Notes under the pieces: generated by a model | Databases searched by the model: none | Told to the model about the DNA's origin: nothing | The model's input: only the letters and a program-made list of their open reading frames with translations | Program-made: the position numbers and the translations under genes | Part shown: positions 1 through 5,762 of the stretch, in pieces | How the letters are laid out: every line of letters begins with the position of its first letter | Position numbering within the stretch: the stretch's first letter is position 1 | Assembly (NCBI GenBank): GCA_030040815.1 | Contig: JASHSZ010000751.1 | Coordinates: 1-5,762, forward strand | Reading direction: 5' to 3' | DNA length: 5,762 nt | Origin: Streptosporangiaceae bacterium | GTDB taxonomy: Bacteria > Actinomycetota > Actinomycetes > Streptosporangiales > Streptosporangiaceae

Positions 1-107
1 AGCGACCGGATGCTCTCACCGGCGCTATAGCGCTTCTTCAGATCCGCCGCGAGCTTGGTGCGGTCGGCACCGGTGACCCTGGTGCCCTTCTTGAGAGTCT
101 CGGTCAC
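1..107 (-). CDS. gbn: Gbn-like small HTH nucleoid-associated protein, N-terminal part (runs off the left edge)
   Basis: The visible 35 codons begin VTETLKKGTRVTGADRTKLA and continue through a DLKKRYSAGESIRS segment, the characteristic opening of a 60-80 residue actinobacterial helix-turn-helix family. From memory this includes Streptomyces coelicolor SCO1839 (Gbn, a GATC-binding nucleoid-associated protein) and M. tuberculosis Rv1473A. The recognition helix lies beyond the edge. I chose GTG at 107 because GGGAGG (minus strand, 118-113) sits 5 nt upstream and because the family starts just before the KKGTRVTG segment. An in-frame ATG at 170 would add 21 residues but has only a weak ribosome site. 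The gene lies 110 bp downstream of the co-directional ABC-F gene, an arrangement I recall from SCO1840/SCO1839 and Rv1473/Rv1473A. The family assignment is firm; nucleoid binding in this organism is inferred. Confidence 0.85.
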   Translation of the reverse strand, partial: MTETLKKGTRVTGADRTKLAADLKKRYSAGESIRS

Positions 108-158
108 GCGAACCTCCCGGGGTTGAGCCAAGTGACCGCTGCGCAGCCGTATCTCGCC

Positions 159-164
159 ATGATC
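159..164 (-). promoter_or_regulatory. GATCAT site upstream of the gbn-like gene (candidate Gbn site)
   Basis: Reading the minus strand gives GATCAT, which fits the GATC(A/T)T consensus reported for Streptomyces Gbn. It lies about 55 nt upstream of the gbn-like GTG start, inside what would be the leader. The match is seen directly; binding is inferred, and GATC itself is not rare in this window. Confidence 0.35.
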
Positions 165-198
165 ACTCATTAGCTCGCCGTCGGCTACGGACACCCGC

Positions 199-217
199 AA
201 AAAAGATCATTCTTTTG
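199..217. promoter_or_regulatory. AT-rich GATC island with inverted repeat between ABC-F and gbn-like genes
   Basis: This is the most AT-rich spot in the window. AAAAGA (201-206) and TCTTTT (211-216) form a 6-bp inverted repeat around TCAT. GATC at 205-208 is followed by AT on the plus strand and by TT on the minus strand, so it fits the reported Gbn motif GATCWT in both directions. It directly follows the ABC-F stop codon and precedes the gbn-like gene, so a role as an autoregulatory site is possible. As a hairpin it is all weak A-U pairs and is a poor terminator candidate, although two more T residues follow on the minus strand. Confidence 0.45.
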
Positions 218-1816
<1,599 letters not shown>

Positions 1817-1839
1817 TTCGGGGAACTCGCTCCATCTCC

Positions 1840-1845
1840 AAGATC
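1840..1845 (-). promoter_or_regulatory. GATCTT site in the ABC-F leader (candidate Gbn site)
   Basis: The minus strand reads GATCTT, again fitting GATCWT, 24 nt upstream of the ABC-F start and just outside the leader hairpin. Together with 1811-1816 it puts two such motifs within 35 bp. Confidence 0.35.
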
Positions 1846-1888
1846 TGACGCCGGGCAGACTTCACCCCCGCAACGGGGCGCGGCGTCA
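1846..1888 (-). promoter_or_regulatory. Nested hairpin in the leader upstream of the ABC-F gene
   Basis: TGACGCCG (1846-1853) and CGGCGTCA (1881-1888) form a perfect 8-bp inverted repeat. Nested inside it, CCCCG (1866-1870) and CGGGG (1874-1878) form a tight 5-bp hairpin with a 3-nt loop. The structure ends 29 nt before the ABC-F start codon. No T-run follows on either strand, so it does not look like a simple intrinsic terminator. Attenuator-type leaders are known upstream of several antibiotic-resistance ABC-F genes, which makes a regulatory role plausible but unproven. Confidence 0.45.
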
Positions 1889-1906
1889 CGAGCAGAGCGG
1901 TTGCAT
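1886..1906 (-). CDS. Candidate leaderless uORF (MQPLCS) upstream of the ABC-F gene
   Basis: An ATG at 1906-1904 opens six codons (MQPLCS) and ends with TGA at 1888-1886. The TGA is the first triplet of the 5' arm of the hairpin that follows. There is no Shine-Dalgarno, but a TAAGCT hexamer lies exactly 7 nt upstream of the ATG, the spacing that would put the transcript's first base on the ATG. Leaderless mRNAs are common in actinomycetes, and short uORFs upstream of hairpins control several ABC-F resistance genes. Chance occurrence of so short an ORF is quite possible. Confidence 0.3.
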   Translation of the reverse strand: MQPLCS

Positions 1907-1913
1907 GCCAGCG

Positions 1914-1919
1914 AGCTTA
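1914..1919 (-). promoter_or_regulatory. Candidate -10 element (TAAGCT) for ABC-F transcription
   Basis: TAAGCT fits the actinobacterial TANNNT -10 pattern and stands out in GC-rich DNA 98 nt upstream of the ABC-F start. I see no convincing -35 hexamer 16-19 nt upstream. Its placement 7 nt before an ATG suggests a leaderless start. Confidence 0.3.
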
Positions 1920-1940
1920 CCCGAGCGAGCCGACGGCTGG

Positions 1941-1948
1941 CCACGTGG
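1941..1948. repeat. CCACGTGG palindrome, possible operator
   Basis: This is a perfect 8-bp palindrome between the DUF664 stop codon and the ABC-F gene, about 20-27 bp upstream of the candidate -10 element and so near its -35 position. A repressor site is conceivable, but 8-bp GC-rich palindromes arise easily here. Confidence 0.2.
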
Positions 1949-1966
1949 TTATGTGCGCCGCTCTGG

Positions 1967-2209
1967 CTACTCGCCAGCGCTGCCGTCGATCGCCTCGCCG
2001 ATGATGTCAACGTGCCCGGCGTGCCGCGCGAGCTCCTCGATGACATGCATCAGCACCCAGCGCACGGTGCGGTCTTTCATTCCCCGCAGCGCGTCAAGCT
2101 CGGCGTTGGCAACGATCCGCCGCGCCCCGAGCTGGTCGGAGTGGCAGCCGAGGAACGCTGGCGGCGCCTCCCGCGCGGAGGCCGGCACGAGCTCGGGCTG
2201 CATGGTCAC
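1967..2209 (-). CDS. N-terminally truncated DUF664 (DinB-superfamily) protein, possibly a remnant
   Basis: The 80-residue product carries the C-terminal hallmark of DUF664: RTVRWVLMHVIEELARHAGH at 47-66, followed by VDIIGEAIDG. H55, E58, E59, H63 and H66 are present; in DinB folds such residues form part of a metal site on a four-helix bundle. Full-length relatives run to roughly 160-170 residues, and the N-terminal helices with the first metal-ligand histidine are missing. An in-frame stop lies just upstream (2219-2221) and the acVLRF1 coding end occupies the DNA where the missing half would be, so this is not a simple frameshift. The GTG start overlaps the acVLRF1 stop (GTGA, 2209-2206); an ATG at 2203 is an alternative. 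It is either a translated mini-protein coupled to acVLRF1 or a decaying remnant left by a deletion. The known family includes thiol-dependent transferases; activity here is doubtful. Confidence 0.6.
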   Translation of the reverse strand: MTMQPELVPASAREAPPAFLGCHSDQLGARRIVANAELDALRGMKDRTVRWVLMHVIEELARHAGHVDIIGEAIDGSAGE

Positions 2210-2895
2210 CTGACGACGCTACCGTTCGCGCCACCGTTGTCAGTGAGCCTGACCTGGATGGCGCGAAACAGCCGGGGTGTGCCCTGCAGCACCGCCAGCC
2301 GCGGGTCTGGCACGGTCAGGAACCGGTCGACGGCGAGGTCGAAGTACGGTCGCAGCCGCGGGTCGGCGCGCAGCGCCGCCATGGCCCGCCGGTCCCCGCC
2401 CAGCACGACGGCGTCCAGCCGACCGCCGGCCGAGCCGAAGACCGCCGATGCGCAGTCCGCCGCGGCGGTGAGCGCCTCCCTGGCCTGCTTCTCGCGGCGA
2501 CGGGCGAAGCGCTGCTGTGACTGGCCGCCTGCCGCGCTCCGGCCGTGCACCAGCCGGCTGCCGACCTTCGAGGCGACTAGTCGTGGCGGTGCACCGGCGA
2601 ACACCCCGGCGGCATAGCCGCCGAGCCGGACGAGCAGCACGCCCACGGTCCGGTCCGCGGCGGCGTGCGCGGCCAGGTCTGCGCCAGACCCGGCTGTTCG
2701 CGCCGGGAGCGGCGGGAACGGGACGTGGCACTGCGCGATCGCGCCATCGGCAGCCTGCACAGTGACGATCCCAGTGCGGCCTTCGGTCATGGTCACGGTC
2801 GCGCCGTGGCGCTCGGCAAACTCGGCGAGCCAGCCCTCGATCCGCTCGGGCGGGACATCCAGCCAGTGCAGCGTGGCACCTCGGCCGTTTTCCAC
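2206..2895 (-). CDS. acVLRF1-family peptidyl-tRNA hydrolase (Vms1/ANKZF1-like release factor)
   Basis: The 229-residue protein matches the actinobacterial Vms1-like release factor family, which has the eRF1/Vms1 fold and is thought to cleave peptidyl-tRNA on stalled large ribosomal subunits. The diagnostic stretch is VGSRLVHGR (111-119) followed by AAGGQSQQRFARRR (121-134), with candidate catalytic glutamines Q125, Q127 and Q128 and a basic tail that would contact rRNA or tRNA. The N-terminal 60 residues include the WLDVPPERIEGWLAEF segment; the C-terminal part (about 160-215) ends in the LFRAIQVRL strand. The start is GTG at 2895, preceded by GGAGG (2909-2905) with a 9-nt spacer; reading further upstream runs into the divergent sseB-like gene. 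The stop overlaps the next ORF by 4 nt, implying translational coupling. The family is clear; the substrate in this organism is inferred. Confidence 0.85.
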   Translation of the reverse strand: MENGRGATLHWLDVPPERIEGWLAEFAERHGATVTMTEGRTGIVTVQAADGAIAQCHVPFPPLPARTAGSGADLAAHAAADRTVGVLLVRLGGYAAGVFAGAPPRLVASKVGSRLVHGRSAAGGQSQQRFARRREKQAREALTAAADCASAVFGSAGGRLDAVVLGGDRRAMAALRADPRLRPYFDLAVDRFLTVPDPRLAVLQGTPRLFRAIQVRLTDNGGANGSVVR

Positions 2896-2904
2896 TACGC
2901 AACG

Positions 2905-2909
2905 CCTCC
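2905..2909 (-). promoter_or_regulatory. Ribosome binding site of the acVLRF1 gene
   Basis: GGAGG on the minus strand, 9 nt before the GTG at 2895. It decides the start: the frame stays open far upstream into the divergent gene, but no comparable site supports a longer protein. Confidence 0.7.
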
Positions 2910-2916
2910 AAGCGCC

Positions 2917-2924
2917 TACTATCC
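2917..2924. promoter_or_regulatory. Candidate shared -10 region between divergent acVLRF1 and sseB-like genes
   Basis: In the 114-bp divergent gap, TACTAT (2917-2922) on the plus strand and GATAGT (2924-2919) on the minus strand each match four of six positions of the TATAAT consensus. They overlap, so one AT-containing block could serve both directions. No good -35 hexamer is visible for either. A start from it would give acVLRF1 a short leader of about 15-20 nt containing its GGAGG, and the sseB-like gene a leader of about 80 nt. Confidence 0.3.
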
Positions 2925-3009
2925 GTGAGATGAGTGTCCGGCCAGCCGAACCGGGGCCGAGGCGGCGGGCCGCCGTCTGCGCCACTGCCCGAGCCGTCGA
3001 GGAGAGATC

Positions 3010-3891
3010 ATGAGCCTCACCACCGACAGCAACACTGCCACGCGCGCCGCGGACCTCGCCGGCGCGGCCGACCCGGTTGCGCCAACCGTGCCCGACGAGA
3101 AGGTCGAGCAGGCGCTGGCCGCGGCCGTTCAGGACGCCGACCGCGTCGGCGAGCTGCTCGACGCGCTCAGATCGGCGCGGCTCTGGCTGCCGCTGCCAGC
3201 GGACGGCCGTCCCGTGATCACGGGCGGCGCAGTCACCCTGCCCACCGTCTCGTATCTGGGCACCGAGTTCGTGCCCGCCTACTCCTCTGCGCGACTGCTG
3301 CAGTGGTTCGGCCGGCTGACGCCGCCGCAGGCCCCCGCGGGTGGCGGGCCCGCTGACCAGCTGCCCGCTGCCGGGCCGACCGCGGGCCAGCAGGCCGACG
3401 CCGTCCCGCACGTCGTGGTCCGGGCAGCGGACCTTGCCAGGCTGCTCCCGCCTGCTATCGGGATCGCGCTCAACCCAGGCGCGGCCCAGAGCCTGCCCGT
3501 CTATCCGCCGGGCGTCTCGTACCTGGCCGCCGCGGAGGCCGGCGCCGACACCGACCGGATCGGCGTTGCCCCCCTGCCGCTCCGCCCGGACGCGCTGCTG
3601 GCCGGCATCGCCGCCGGGCTCATCGCCATCGCGGCCGTCCGCGAGGCTACGGCGGCGTGGCTATCAGTCCGCTTCGTCGGCGAGGGCCTGCTCGTGGCGG
3701 TGACGCTGGATGACCCGTCCGACGCCGCCACCAGGGACCTGGTCGTCGGCGCGGTGGAGCGCGCCGCGTGGGAGATCGAGGCGGACGAGGCCGCGTTCCC
3801 CATCGACGTCACCTTTCCGGGCGAGCGGGCACCAGACCCGATTGACCAGCAGATCGCGGCGGTCGGCACGCCTTTTTATCGGCGCGCCTAG
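3010..3891 (+). CDS. SseB-family protein with N- and C-terminal SseB domains
   Basis: The 293-residue protein shows the two-part SseB architecture. The N-terminal domain (about 31-172) has the ALAAAVQDADRVGELLDAL helix, the strand LPTVSYLGTEFVPAYSS and the loop ALNPGAAQSLPVYPPGV. The C-terminal domain (about 184-292) contains GVAPLPLRPDALLAGI and a final PIDQQIAAVGTPFYRR motif. E. coli SseB is named for enhanced serine sensitivity on overexpression; the biochemical role is not established. A Pro/Gly/Ala/Gln-rich segment (about 104-132) interrupts the N-terminal domain and looks like a disordered loop. There is no signal peptide or membrane segment. ATG at 3010 follows GGAG (3001-3004) with a 5-nt spacer. 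The gene is divergent from acVLRF1 and its stop lies 2 nt from the convergent leuA stop. Confidence 0.85.
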   Translation: MSLTTDSNTATRAADLAGAADPVAPTVPDEKVEQALAAAVQDADRVGELLDALRSARLWLPLPADGRPVITGGAVTLPTVSYLGTEFVPAYSSARLLQWFGRLTPPQAPAGGGPADQLPAAGPTAGQQADAVPHVVVRAADLARLLPPAIGIALNPGAAQSLPVYPPGVSYLAAAEAGADTDRIGVAPLPLRPDALLAGIAAGLIAIAAVREATAAWLSVRFVGEGLLVAVTLDDPSDAATRDLVVGAVERAAWEIEADEAAFPIDVTFPGERAPDPIDQQIAAVGTPFYRRA

Positions 3892-3893
3892 CG

Positions 3894-5757
<1,864 letters not shown>

Positions 5758-5762
5758 GATGC

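Noticed and set aside
198..217. Intrinsic terminator after the ABC-F gene
   Set aside because: The stem is 6 bp of almost only A-U pairs, too weak; kept instead as an AT-rich GATC island.
2896..3411. Longer version of the acVLRF1 protein starting at 3411
   Set aside because: The added residues lie antisense to the well-supported sseB-like gene and match nothing; GTG at 2895 has a good ribosome site and fits the family start.

Overview
The window is very GC-rich, with G or C at most third codon positions, GTG starts, almost no AT-rich stretches outside intergenic DNA, and gene families confined to or typical of Actinobacteria (a Gbn-like small HTH protein, an acVLRF1 release factor, a two-domain SseB protein). 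It reads as chromosomal DNA of a mycelial or related actinomycete. There are no mobile elements, RNA genes or CRISPR arrays.

Layout from left to right. On the minus strand, positions 1-2895 read in transcript order: acVLRF1 Vms1-like release factor (2895-2206); a short ORF with only the C-terminal half of a DUF664/DinB domain (2209-1967), overlapping acVLRF1 by GTGA; a 150-bp gap with a hairpin and a candidate leaderless six-codon uORF; a duplicated-ATPase ABC-F protein (1816-218); a 110-bp gap with an AT-rich GATC island; and the first 35 codons of a Gbn-like nucleoid protein (107 to the left edge). A 114-bp divergent region separates this cluster from a plus-strand SseB-family gene (3010-3891). 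That gene converges, with a 2-nt gap, on minus-strand leuA (5633-3894), encoding 2-isopropylmalate synthase. The right edge (5634-5762) is the leuA leader.

The richest part is that leader. It encodes a complete 14-residue peptide ([14 protein letters not shown]) with three consecutive leucine codons, followed by a perfect 11-bp stem whose loop can form a 7-bp pseudoknot. The leucine codons can themselves pair with the Shine-Dalgarno region of leuA (10 bp, one bulge). No U-run follows, so the layout suggests leucine-responsive ribosome-mediated control, possibly at the level of translation. The second notable pattern is a set of GATCWT-type sites (the motif reported for the Streptomyces protein Gbn) in the intergenic DNA on both sides of the ABC-F gene, beside the gbn-like gene itself. 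The third is two ribosome-associated factors (acVLRF1 and ABC-F) in one co-directional cluster.
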